DNA of 64,000 bases from JAIBJN01 sp963825255 (GTDB lineage Bacteria; Actinomycetota; Thermoleophilia; Gaiellales; Gaiellaceae). Positions within the stretch are counted from its first letter, which is position 1; each line of letters begins with the position of its first letter. The notes below the pieces were generated by a model, which had not been told where the DNA came from, ran no database searches, and saw nothing but the letters and a program-made list of their open reading frames with translations. Positions 55,367 through 64,000 of this stretch are shown piece after piece. A program made the translations under genes and the position numbers. The stretch lies in contig CAWGSF010000008.1 of assembly GCA_963825255.1 (NCBI GenBank), positions 62,001 to 126,000 on the forward strand, written 5' to 3'.

Positions 55367-57665
55367 GCGGATCATCCTCGTCGCGATCGTGGCGCTCCTC
55401 GTCACGGTCTCCTGGCTCCGGCTCGAGGACCTCTCCGTCTCCGGGCGCGACTGGCTTCCCATGCTCCTGCTCGCGCTCCTGCCCATCGCCTCGGTCGGGC
55501 TCGGGCGCCGCTGGTACGTGACCGCCGTCGTGCTCGCCGGCGCCTCGCTCATCGCCCTGAGCCAGGCGGTATCGATCCCACTCTCCGAGGCCCGGCCACG
55601 CGACCCGCAGCGCGACTTCCTCGGTCCGGCGCTCGGCGGCGTGCGCCGCGGCTTCCTCGACTTCTACGACGCGCAGCTGCCCTTCGACCGCATCGACTAC
55701 CCGATGATGCACGCGCTCGTCCTGCTCGCCATCTTCGGGTTCACCGCGCTCGTCGGCATGCTCGTCATGGCGCGGAGGCCGATCGGCGCGTCGCTCGCCC
55801 TCGTCGCCGCGATCGGCTGGCCGGCGACCCTCTTCCCGGCGGACTACCCGCTCCGGGCCGGCATCCTCGCGCTCGCGGGCGTCCTCGCCGTCCTCTTCCT
55901 CCTGCGCCGGGACGAGCCGCTGCGCGGGGTTCCCCAGGCGGTCGGCCTCGGGCTCGCGCTCGTGGTCCTCGCGGGCGTGGCCTCGAGCTCGTCCGCGGTG
56001 GCGAAGACCGCGTTCGTCCCCTGGCAGACGTGGGATCCGTACGACCGTCCGACGCCGCCGGTCTCCGTCGACTACGTGTGGAAGGCGAACTACAGCGGCA
56101 TCACCTTCCCCGAGAAGCCGACGACGGTCCTCAAGGTGAAGGTCTCCGGATCGAAGCGGTCGCTCTACTGGCGGGCGACCACGCTCGACGACTACACCGG
56201 AGATGCCTGGGACGAGGACCTCCAGCTGGGGGACCCCGAGCCTCGGGAGCAGATCGACGCCGTCGGCAGGAACCCGCTCCTCCCGCAGGCGGCGGCCGAC
56301 GAGGACAACTGGGTGCGCCAGGACTTCACGATCGGCGCGCTTCGGGACACCCATCTCCTGGGGTCGGCCCAGCCGGTCCGCTGGAGGCCCGGCACCGAGG
56401 CGCCCGTCGCCGACGACGCGGGTGACATCGTCGTCCTCCCGGACACGCTGAGGCGCGACCAGCGCTACACGGTCTGGAGTTACGTGCCGCGGCCGAACCC
56501 GAGCCAGCTCGAGGCCTTCCGGGGCACCTACGACGACCGCGTGGCCCGCTACCTGCAGGTCGTGTACGCGCCGGTGCCCGCCTGGGACGCGCCGAGCCGG
56601 GACACGCTCATGGCCGTCTTCTTCGGGGCCGAGCACGCCGACGAGTTCGAGGTCACCGCCCTCCGGCCGCTGTACGAGGAGGCCCGCCGGGTCACCAGCG
56701 CCGCCGACACCCCGTACGAGGCGGCGGTCCTCCTCGAGACCTGGTTCCGCCAGGCGGGCGGCTTCACGTACGACGAACAGCCGCCGGCGCCGTTCGGAGG
56801 CACGCCCCCTCTCGTCGACTTCGTGCTCTCGACGAAGCGGGGCTACTGCCAGCACTACGCCGGGGCGATGGGACTCATGCTCCGGCTCCTCGGCGTCCCG
56901 GCGCGCGTCGCCGTCGGGTTCACGAGCGGCACCTACGACGCCGACAAGAACGAGTGGACGGTCAAGGACACGAACGCGCACGCGTGGGTCGAGGTCTGGT
57001 TCCCGCGCTACGGCTGGATCCCGTTCGACCCGACCCCGGGCCGGGGCCAGCTCGGGGCCTCGTACTCTCCGTACGCGGGCGGCTTCAACTCGGGCGACGC
57101 GGCCGACATCGGCCTCGACGCGACGCTCGAGGGCATCTCCCCGGCCTTGGCGGAGCGGATCCGCTTCCAGGCCGGCCGGCCCGGGCTCGAGAGCGCGTCC
57201 GGCCTCGGCAACGGCGGCTCAGGCAGCGGCGCGGTCGCGACCGTCCGGGATCGCGGCCCCAGCCTGTTCATGCTCGTCCTGCTCGTCCTCGCAGGCGCCT
57301 ACGCGGCGGTCCTGATCCTGAAGGCCGTGAGGCGGAGCCTGCGCTTCGCGACGCGCGACCCGCGCGCCCTCGCCTCGGCCTGCCGACGCGACGTCGTCGG
57401 CTACCTCGCCGACCAGGGCGTCGAGGTGCCTCCGAGCGCCACGCTCGAGGACATCGGCGACACGCTCGAGCGCTACTACGCGGTGAACGCGCAGCCCTTC
57501 GTCCACACCCTGACGCAGGCGCGCTTCGGCCCGCCGGCGGTGGCCTCCGCGGCGCTCGGCGCCGCCCGCCAGCAGCTCCGTGAGGTGCGGCGGGGCCTGC
57601 GCCAGAACCTGGGCTTCGGGAGCCGCCTCCGGGGCTCGGCCAGCCTCCGCTCGCTCGGCCTGTAG
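55359..57665 (+). CDS. Transglutaminase-like membrane protein (DUF3488/TgpA type)
   Basis: 768 residues. About six N-terminal membrane helices, then an extracytoplasmic region, a transglutaminase domain with Cys in KRGYCQHYAGAMGLML, His in TNAHAWVEVWFPRYGW and Asp in PFDPTPGRGQ, one more helix (FMLVLLVLAGAYAAVLILK) and a cytosolic tail. TTG at 55359 overlaps DUF58. The moxR-DUF58-TgpA trio is common in bacteria and is thought to process or crosslink envelope proteins; the catalytic triad looks intact. Confidence 0.9.
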   Translation: MARRIILVAIVALLVTVSWLRLEDLSVSGRDWLPMLLLALLPIASVGLGRRWYVTAVVLAGASLIALSQAVSIPLSEARPRDPQRDFLGPALGGVRRGFLDFYDAQLPFDRIDYPMMHALVLLAIFGFTALVGMLVMARRPIGASLALVAAIGWPATLFPADYPLRAGILALAGVLAVLFLLRRDEPLRGVPQAVGLGLALVVLAGVASSSSAVAKTAFVPWQTWDPYDRPTPPVSVDYVWKANYSGITFPEKPTTVLKVKVSGSKRSLYWRATTLDDYTGDAWDEDLQLGDPEPREQIDAVGRNPLLPQAAADEDNWVRQDFTIGALRDTHLLGSAQPVRWRPGTEAPVADDAGDIVVLPDTLRRDQRYTVWSYVPRPNPSQLEAFRGTYDDRVARYLQVVYAPVPAWDAPSRDTLMAVFFGAEHADEFEVTALRPLYEEARRVTSAADTPYEAAVLLETWFRQAGGFTYDEQPPAPFGGTPPLVDFVLSTKRGYCQHYAGAMGLMLRLLGVPARVAVGFTSGTYDADKNEWTVKDTNAHAWVEVWFPRYGWIPFDPTPGRGQLGASYSPYAGGFNSGDAADIGLDATLEGISPALAERIRFQAGRPGLESASGLGNGGSGSGAVATVRDRGPSLFMLVLLVLAGAYAAVLILKAVRRSLRFATRDPRALASACRRDVVGYLADQGVEVPPSATLEDIGDTLERYYAVNAQPFVHTLTQARFGPPAVASAALGAARQQLREVRRGLRQNLGFGSRLRGSASLRSLGL

Positions 57666-57703
57666 CGCCGCGTGGCGGACCGCCGCGCTTCCCGTATCGT
57701 TGG

Positions 57704-58066
57704 ATGAGGACGATGAGCGAGACGTACGACCTCTACCAGCAGGGCCGCGACCACCTCGCGGCGGGCCAGGCGGCCCAGGCGACGGTCGCGCTCGAGAAGG
57801 CGAAGCGCCGCGAGCCGCGCAAGGCCTCGATCCGCGAGGCGCTCGGAATCGCCTACTACCGCATCCGGCGGTTCTCCGAGGCCGAGGCCGAGTTCCGCGA
57901 GATCCTCGAGCTCGCCCCCGTCGACCACTACGCCCACTTCGCCCTCGGCCGCTGCCTCGAGAAGCAGGGCAAGCCGGAAGAGGCCGTCGGCCACTACCGT
58001 CTGGCCAGCTTCTTCCGCCCGCAGAGCAGGGACTACCGGCGGGCCCTCGCCAAGCTCGAGAGCTAG
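57704..58066 (+). CDS. TPR-repeat protein
   Basis: 120 residues. About three tetratricopeptide repeats (YDLYQQGRDHLAAGQAAQATVALEKAK; REALGIAYYRIRRFSEAEAEF; HYAHFALGRCLEKQGKPEEAVGHY), a protein-protein adaptor fold with no catalytic residues. Start at 57704 or 57713. It follows the transglutaminase gene by 38 nt and could belong to that unit. Confidence 0.82.
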   Translation: MRTMSETYDLYQQGRDHLAAGQAAQATVALEKAKRREPRKASIREALGIAYYRIRRFSEAEAEFREILELAPVDHYAHFALGRCLEKQGKPEEAVGHYRLASFFRPQSRDYRRALAKLES

Positions 58067-58118
58067 GCCGCGCCGGGCCTGGGGGGCCCGCCGGCTGTCG
58101 GTTCCGGCCGCGCGATGA

Positions 58119-58216
58119 GCTTGTGTTCCACCGCACGAAGTCTCTCCCGTCCGCTCCCTGCGGCTGCGTGAGCGGACGGACACGTCCCTTCGCGGCGGCG
58201 GGCGTGGAACACAAGC
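58119..58216. repeat. Paired inverted repeat, copy 3
   Basis: Arms GCTTGTGTTCCAC (58119-58131) and GTGGAACACAAGC (58204-58216), perfect complements, around an inner 10-bp hairpin CCGTCCGCTC/GAGCGGACGG (58147-58156 and 58170-58179). The right arm continues GCGCTCG as in copy 1. Intergenic between the TPR gene and dtd, same-direction genes. Confidence 0.75.
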
Positions 58217-58237
58217 GCTCGTCCGAGGCCGCCTCGT

Positions 58238-58690
58238 GTGAAGATCGCGTGTGTGCGTGCGGTCGTGCAGCGGGTGAGCGGAGCGCGTGTCCTCGTGGAC
58301 GGTCGGGTCGTGGGCGAGGTCGGCGACGGGCTCTGCGTCCTTGTCGGGTTCGCCCGAGACGACGACGAGGCGATCGCCGAGCGCCTGGCCGGAAAGGTCG
58401 CGCGCCTGCGGATCTTCGAGAACGAGGAGGGACGGTTCGACCGCAGCGTCGTCGACGTCCACGGGGGCGCGCTCGTCGTCAGCCAGTTCACGCTCATCGC
58501 CGACACGGCGAAGGGCAACCGGCCGAGCTTCGCGGCAGCAGCCCCGCCCGAGCAGGCCGAGCGCCTCTACGAGGGCTTCTGCGAGGCGCTCCAGGGCCAC
58601 GGGCTCGACGTGGCGAGAGGCCGGTTCGGCGCCCGGATGACCGTCGAGATCGCCAACGACGGCCCCGTGACGATCGTCCTCGACGCGTAG
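58238..58690 (+). CDS. dtd: D-aminoacyl-tRNA deacylase
   Basis: 150 residues. Removes D-amino acids from tRNA. Family features: VVQRVSGARVLVDGRVVGEV at the start, the SQFTLIADTAKGNRPSF active-site stretch and the GP-containing end NDGPVTIVLDA. The long start GTG at 58238 gives five extra residues; the GTG at 58253 (MRAVVQRV) matches the usual N-terminus better. Follows repeat copy 3. Confidence 0.93.
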   Translation: MKIACVRAVVQRVSGARVLVDGRVVGEVGDGLCVLVGFARDDDEAIAERLAGKVARLRIFENEEGRFDRSVVDVHGGALVVSQFTLIADTAKGNRPSFAAAAPPEQAERLYEGFCEALQGHGLDVARGRFGARMTVEIANDGPVTIVLDA

Positions 58691-58753
58691 CGTGCGCCTT
58701 TCCTTCCCGAGCGCAGGGCTTGCGGGCGCCGAGCGGGTGTCTACGGTGGAGAC

Positions 58754-59107
58754 ATGGGCCTTTTGTGGTTCGGCGTTTGGTTCGGCCTCATCGCGTTTCT
58801 GGTCGGATTCCTGTTGACGGTTTTCTTCGGTGCCTCCGTGTCGGGAGCGTCCGTCGTCGCTGGAATCGGCGTCCTCGTAGTCGGGGTCGGCTGCATCGTC
58901 ATCGTCGCGCTCTCTCCAACGGAGCCGGTGCACGAGTCCGTCCAGGCTTTCGGGCGCCATGTGAGCCCGTATCTTTGGCTCTTCGCCGGCCTCAACCTCC
59001 TCGGCTGGTGGACAGGCGTGGCGGCCGGATGGACCTTCCGCCGTACAGCGATGCGCTCGCGTGACGGCCATCAGGCAGGGCACCCAGGCCCATCGATCGA
59101 AGCGTGA
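58754..59107 (+). CDS. Small membrane protein, lower GC start
   Basis: 117 residues with three predicted helices: LLWFGVWFGLIAFLVGFLLTVF, ASVVAGIGVLVVGVGCIVIV and SPYLWLFAGLNLLGWWTGV, then a charged tail. Codon use in the first half is less GC-biased than the neighbours (many TTT, GTT, ATC choices), which can be seen by eye and might indicate later acquisition or weak selection. No family recognised. It ends before the attenuator of rimP. Confidence 0.65.
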   Translation: MGLLWFGVWFGLIAFLVGFLLTVFFGASVSGASVVAGIGVLVVGVGCIVIVALSPTEPVHESVQAFGRHVSPYLWLFAGLNLLGWWTGVAAGWTFRRTAMRSRDGHQAGHPGPSIEA

Positions 59108-59165
59108 GAGCAAGGGCCGCGATTCCGGCGAAGGCGGGCCCGTCGCTGCTATCCTGACGGCTGGA

Positions 59166-59212
59166 CATTTCCCCAGGCACACGGAGAAATGGGCGCGCGG
59201 CGCCCATTTTTT
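59166..59212 (+). promoter_or_regulatory. Attenuator ahead of rimP-nusA-infB
   Basis: Two mutually exclusive hairpins. The terminator uses AAATGGGCG (59187-59195) with CGCCCATTT (59201-59209), followed by a T-run (TTTTTT from 59207). The alternative pairs CATTTCCCC (59166-59174) with GGAGAAATG (59183-59191), one mismatch, and uses the same AAATG bases, so it prevents the terminator. The predicted ribosome-side element lies 15 nt before rimP. A -10-like TATCCT sits at about 59150. Confidence 0.65.
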
Positions 59213-59226
59213 GCGAGAAGGGTCGG

Positions 59227-59679
59227 ATGCAGGTCTACGTCAAGGAACGACAGCTCCATCGCGAGGTCGCGGAGACGGTCGAGAGCCGTCTGCCGGACGT
59301 CGAGGTGCTCGCCGTCGAGCTCGGCGGGCCGGAGCGACTGACCGTCTACATCGACAGCCCCGGCGGGGTCGACCACGAGCTCTGCGCGCAGGTCACCGAC
59401 GTCCTCCGCGACTACCTCGACCGCTATGCGCTCGACGTCTCGTCGCCCGGGCTCGAGCGCCCGCTGCGGACGCCCCGGCACTTCGCCGGCGTCGTCGGGC
59501 GGCGCGTGACGATCCGGACGGCCGAGGAGATCGACGGGCGCAAGCGGTTCCGCGGCGAGGTCGTGGCCGCATCAGAGGCCGACGTCACTCTGGCCACGGC
59601 CAACGGACGCGTGCGGATCCCGTACGAGGCGATCGCGCGGGGCAACCTCATCGACGAGAAGCAAGGGAAGGAAGCATGA
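59227..59679 (+). CDS. rimP: Ribosome maturation factor RimP
   Basis: 150 residues, 30S subunit assembly factor, two domains: VYIDSPGGVDHELCAQVTDVL and DVSSPGLERPLRTPRHF, then GVVGRRVTIRT and RIPYEAIARGNLI (Sm-like). ATG at 59227, after the attenuator. The stop overlaps nusA (ATGA). In most bacteria rimP begins the nusA-infB operon. Confidence 0.95.
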   Translation: MQVYVKERQLHREVAETVESRLPDVEVLAVELGGPERLTVYIDSPGGVDHELCAQVTDVLRDYLDRYALDVSSPGLERPLRTPRHFAGVVGRRVTIRTAEEIDGRKRFRGEVVAASEADVTLATANGRVRIPYEAIARGNLIDEKQGKEA

Positions 59680-61109
59680 GCCGCGAGATCCTCGAGGCGG
59701 TCAGGCAGATCGAGAAGGAGAAGGGCATCGAGGACGAGACCCTCGTCCGCGCTCTCGAGGACGCTCTCCTCGCCGCCTACAAGAAGACGCCGGGCGCGGC
59801 CCGGCACGCCCAGGTCGAGCTCGACCGCGTCAGCGGCGACTTCCGCGTCTGGTCGATCGAGCTGCCCCCCGACGTCGAGGAGCTCCTCCTCGACGAGGCG
59901 CGCGAGCGCGCGATCACCGAGCTGGAGGCCGCCGAGGTGGAGAACGGCGAGCGGTCGCACACGCTCATCTCCGACGACGACCTGACGATCGACTGGTCGG
60001 ACGTCCCGGCGGAGCAGGTCAAGAAGGCGGACGTCACCCCCGAGAACTTCGGCCGCATCGCCGCGCAGACGGCGAAGCAGGTGATCCTCCAGCGGATCCG
60101 CGAGGCGGAGCGCGAGATGATGTACGACGAGTACGTCGACCGGGTCACGGAGGTCGTGACCGGCATCGTCCAGCAGGCCGGCGACCGCAACAACGTCCTC
60201 GTCGACCTCGGCAAGGTCGAGGCGCTGCTGCCCCGCTCCGAGCAGGTCGACGGCGAGCGCTACGAGCAGGGAAGCCGCATCAAGGCGGTCATCACGGAGG
60301 TTCGCTCCGGGACGAAGGGCCCGCAGGTCATCCTGTCGCGCCGCGACCCGGAGCTGATCAAGACCCTGTTCGAGCTCGAGGTGCCCGAGATCGCCGACGG
60401 CCTCGTCGAGATCCGCGGCGTCGCCCGCGAGCCGGGCTACCGCTCGAAGATCGCCGTCGAGTCCCACGCCCAGGGCGTGGATCCCGTCGGCGCCTGCGTC
60501 GGCCCGCGCGGCTCGCGCGTCCGCATGGTCGTGTCCGAGCTCCGCGGCGAGAAGATCGACATCATCCCGTGGAACCCGGAGCCCGCACGCTTCGTCGCCA
60601 AGGCGCTCTCGCCGGCGCGCGTCCGGGAGGTGCTCGTCGACGACGAGACGATGGAGGCGACGGTCGTCGTCCCCGACGACCAGCTCTCCCTCGCCATCGG
60701 CAAGGAGGGCCTGAACGCCCGTCTCGCCGCCCGGCTGACCGGCTGGAAGGTCGACATCGTGTCGGAGACCGAGTTCGCACGCAGCGAGGCCGAGGCGGCC
60801 TTCGGCGGGGGAGTGGACGAGGAGTTCTCCGGCCGCTGCGCCGCGATTCTCTCGAACGGCAAACGCTGCCCGAACACCTCTGTCCCGGGCTCGCGCTACT
60901 GCGGCATCCCGGCTCATCGGGAGCTTGCCGCCCGCGAGGAGGCCGGCGAGGAGCTCGACTCCTCGGAGGCCGTCCCGATCGGCGGCCTCGAGGAGCCGGC
61001 CGAGCCGGAAGAGACAGCCGGGGAGGCAGCGGAGGAGGGTGCCGAGGAGCCCGTCGCCGAGGCGGCTACAGCGGAGCCGGGACCCGAGGAGGGCGAGCAG
61101 CCTGCGTGA
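59676..61109 (+). CDS. nusA: Transcription elongation/termination factor NusA with C-terminal Cys-rich extension
   Basis: 477 residues. N-terminal RNAP-binding domain with KKADVTPENFGRIAAQTAKQV, S1 domain (RNNVLVDLGKVEALLPRSEQ), two KH domains (DPVGACVGPRGSRVRMVV; LSLAIGKEGLNARLAARLTG). Beyond the normal end an extra module has C388, C398, C409 and H414 (pattern C-x9-C-x10-C-x4-H) followed by a long acidic tail (PEEEGEQPA-like). The zinc-knuckle-like motif is not part of standard NusA. Start overlaps rimP, which supports one operon; the attenuator may be its own feedback site. Confidence 0.95.
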   Translation: MSREILEAVRQIEKEKGIEDETLVRALEDALLAAYKKTPGAARHAQVELDRVSGDFRVWSIELPPDVEELLLDEARERAITELEAAEVENGERSHTLISDDDLTIDWSDVPAEQVKKADVTPENFGRIAAQTAKQVILQRIREAEREMMYDEYVDRVTEVVTGIVQQAGDRNNVLVDLGKVEALLPRSEQVDGERYEQGSRIKAVITEVRSGTKGPQVILSRRDPELIKTLFELEVPEIADGLVEIRGVAREPGYRSKIAVESHAQGVDPVGACVGPRGSRVRMVVSELRGEKIDIIPWNPEPARFVAKALSPARVREVLVDDETMEATVVVPDDQLSLAIGKEGLNARLAARLTGWKVDIVSETEFARSEAEAAFGGGVDEEFSGRCAAILSNGKRCPNTSVPGSRYCGIPAHRELAAREEAGEELDSSEAVPIGGLEEPAEPEETAGEAAEEGAEEPVAEAATAEPGPEEGEQPA

Positions 61110-61354
61110 GCGAGCCCACGAGAACGTGCATCGGCTGCGGGCGGAAGGCGCCGCAGCGAGAGCTCGTGCGCTTCGCCGCGCCGAGCGGGGTCCTCGTGCT
61201 GGATCCCGAGCGGAGGCTCCCGGGACGCGGGGCGTACACGTGCCCGAGGCTCTCCTGCTTCGAGCGGGCGGAGTCACGCCGCGCCTTCGCGCGAGCGCTG
61301 CGGCGGACCGTCACCATCCCATCCGGTTTGAAAGCGTCTGTACAGGAGGACTAG
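61106..61354 (+). CDS. ylxR: YlxR/DUF448 protein
   Basis: 82 residues. RTCIGCGRKAPQRELVRF followed by GRGAYTCPRLSCFERA, the family signature, including the GRGAY RNA-binding region. Reported to modulate RNase P or transcription in some bacteria. GTG at 61106 overlaps the nusA stop. Position between nusA and infB is standard. Confidence 0.92.
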   Translation: MSEPTRTCIGCGRKAPQRELVRFAAPSGVLVLDPERRLPGRGAYTCPRLSCFERAESRRAFARALRRTVTIPSGLKASVQED

Positions 61355-61363
61355 GCTCGACCA

Positions 61364-63355
<1,992 letters not shown>

Positions 63356-63363
63356 CCGGTCCG

Positions 63364-63666
63364 ATGGGCTCCGGCTACGTCGGGATCCTCTCCGCGGAGC
63401 TCCACTTCCCGGACAACCACTCGCTGAAGGGGAAGCGGAAGGAGCTTCTCTCCGTCAAGGCGCAGCTGCAACGGCGCTTCGGGGCCTCCGTGGCCGAGGT
63501 CGACCACCACGACGTCTGGCAGCGGGCCCGGCTCACGGTCTCGTGCGTCGCCCGGGAGCATGCGGAGCTCGTCGGTCTCCTCGACGGCGCCGAGCGCTAC
63601 CTCGCCTCGCAGAGCTTCGAGCTCACGCGCGTCGAGCGGCAGGTGGTGACGCCGGATGACCTCTGA
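63364..63666 (+). CDS. ylxP: YlxP/DUF503 protein
   Basis: 100 residues: GYVGILSAELHFPDNHSLKGKRK and RRFGASVAEVDHHDVWQRARL, the family core. Usually lies between infB and rbfA as here; related to ribosome/translation functions in an unclear way. ATG at 63364; its stop overlaps the rbfA start. Confidence 0.92.
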   Translation: MGSGYVGILSAELHFPDNHSLKGKRKELLSVKAQLQRRFGASVAEVDHHDVWQRARLTVSCVAREHAELVGLLDGAERYLASQSFELTRVERQVVTPDDL

Positions 63667-64000
63667 TCGCATGCGCCGGGTGAACGAGGCGCTGCGCGAG
63701 GTGCTGTCCGAGTCGATCGGCGCCCTCAAGGATCCGCGCATCGGCTTCGTCACCGTCACCGGCGTGAGGACGAGCCCCGACCTCCGCCACGCGACCGTCT
63801 ACGTCAGCGTCCTCGGCTCGAAGCGCAAGCGCGAGCGGACACTGGCCGGCCTCGAGTCCTCCCACGGCGTGCTCCAGGCGGCAGTGAATCGGGAGCTGCG
63901 CCTGAAGAGGACCCCCCAGTTGAGCTTTGAGTACGATCCGACGATAGAGACGGGAGTACGGCTTTCACGGCTCATCGACGAGCTTGCCCCGGACGACGAC
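63656..64000 (+). CDS. rbfA: Ribosome-binding factor A, 5' part
   Basis: Partial: 115 codons to the window end. 'RRVNEALREVLSESIG' then DPRIGFVTVTGVRTSPDLRHATVYVSVLGS and RTPQLSFEYDPTIETGVRLSRLIDEL, family signature. Acts in 16S 5' end maturation. The C-terminal end is outside the window, so stop and full length are unknown. Confidence 0.93.
   Translation, partial: MTSDRMRRVNEALREVLSESIGALKDPRIGFVTVTGVRTSPDLRHATVYVSVLGSKRKRERTLAGLESSHGVLQAAVNRELRLKRTPQLSFEYDPTIETGVRLSRLIDELAPDDD

Overview
The window is a very GC-rich, gene-dense chromosomal segment from an actinobacterium (Actinomycetota). Supporting signs are an actinobacterial-type integration host factor directly upstream of gmk-rpoZ-coaBC, a PyrR-headed pyrimidine operon with a mycobacterial-style leader, a LysM cell-division-inhibitor-like gene under a CGAAC-N4-GTTCG LexA box, and frequent GTG/TTG starts with ATGA/GTGA/TGATG overlaps. 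The mixture fits a deep-branching lineage such as Thermoleophilia, but that placement is inference. No prophage, insertion sequence, CRISPR array or resistance island was seen.

Layout. 1-1.27 kb: 3' end of 23S rRNA, 5S rRNA and terminator. 1.3-6.1 kb: mixed small genes (secreted protein, degenerate M48 protease, histidine phosphatase, cupin, SDR). 6.1-10 kb: macromolecular-synthesis cluster dgt-dnaG-tRNA-Asn-sigma factor. 10-14 kb: EamA transporter, YjbQ, tRNA-Met, cupin, cupredoxin and a tandem MshEN-domain protein. 13.9-20.5 kb: homocysteine methyltransferase/MTHFR fusion, pdxS-pdxT, yebC, ruvC-ruvA-ruvB. 21-27 kb: recJ, rel, a coiled-coil gene and a membrane GGDEF protein. 27.3-35.3 kb: GAF protein, thioesterase, large secreted M14 carboxypeptidase, phosphomannomutase-HIT-CorA operon, tRNA-Arg. 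35.3-42.2 kb: dipeptide epimerase-DUF1611-two M29 aminopeptidases, LysM/SOS gene, HD-GYP remnant, RNase Z, methyltransferase. 42.2-50.8 kb: pyrR-pyrB-pyrC-carA-carB-pyrK-pyrD. 50.8-58 kb: mihF-gmk-rpoZ-coaBC, then moxR-DUF58-transglutaminase-TPR. 58.2-64 kb: dtd, then rimP-nusA-ylxR-infB-ylxP-rbfA (rbfA cut by the window end).

How the genes work together. The content is mostly housekeeping: replication priming and primary transcription (dnaG, sigma), recombination (ruvCAB, recJ), stringent response beside a cyclic-di-GMP enzyme, PLP synthesis (pdxST), de novo UMP synthesis (all steps except pyrF), and the NusA/IF2 operon. Two RNA control elements are visible: a PyrR-binding hairpin over the pyrR ribosome site, and a pair of mutually exclusive hairpins (attenuator) ahead of rimP-nusA.

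Two unusual points. First, conserved genes between 3.4 and 45.5 kb carry about 31 inferred single-base insertions (+1) but only about two inferred deletions, while 45.5-64 kb has none. Most likely this is a consensus-quality problem, but the one-sidedness deserves checking. Such genes are annotated over their full reconstructed extent. Second, a 13-16 bp motif (GCTTGTGTTCCAC) occurs three times as an inverted pair 95-107 bp across, each enclosing a different inner hairpin. Two copies are intergenic and one lies in frame inside carB.
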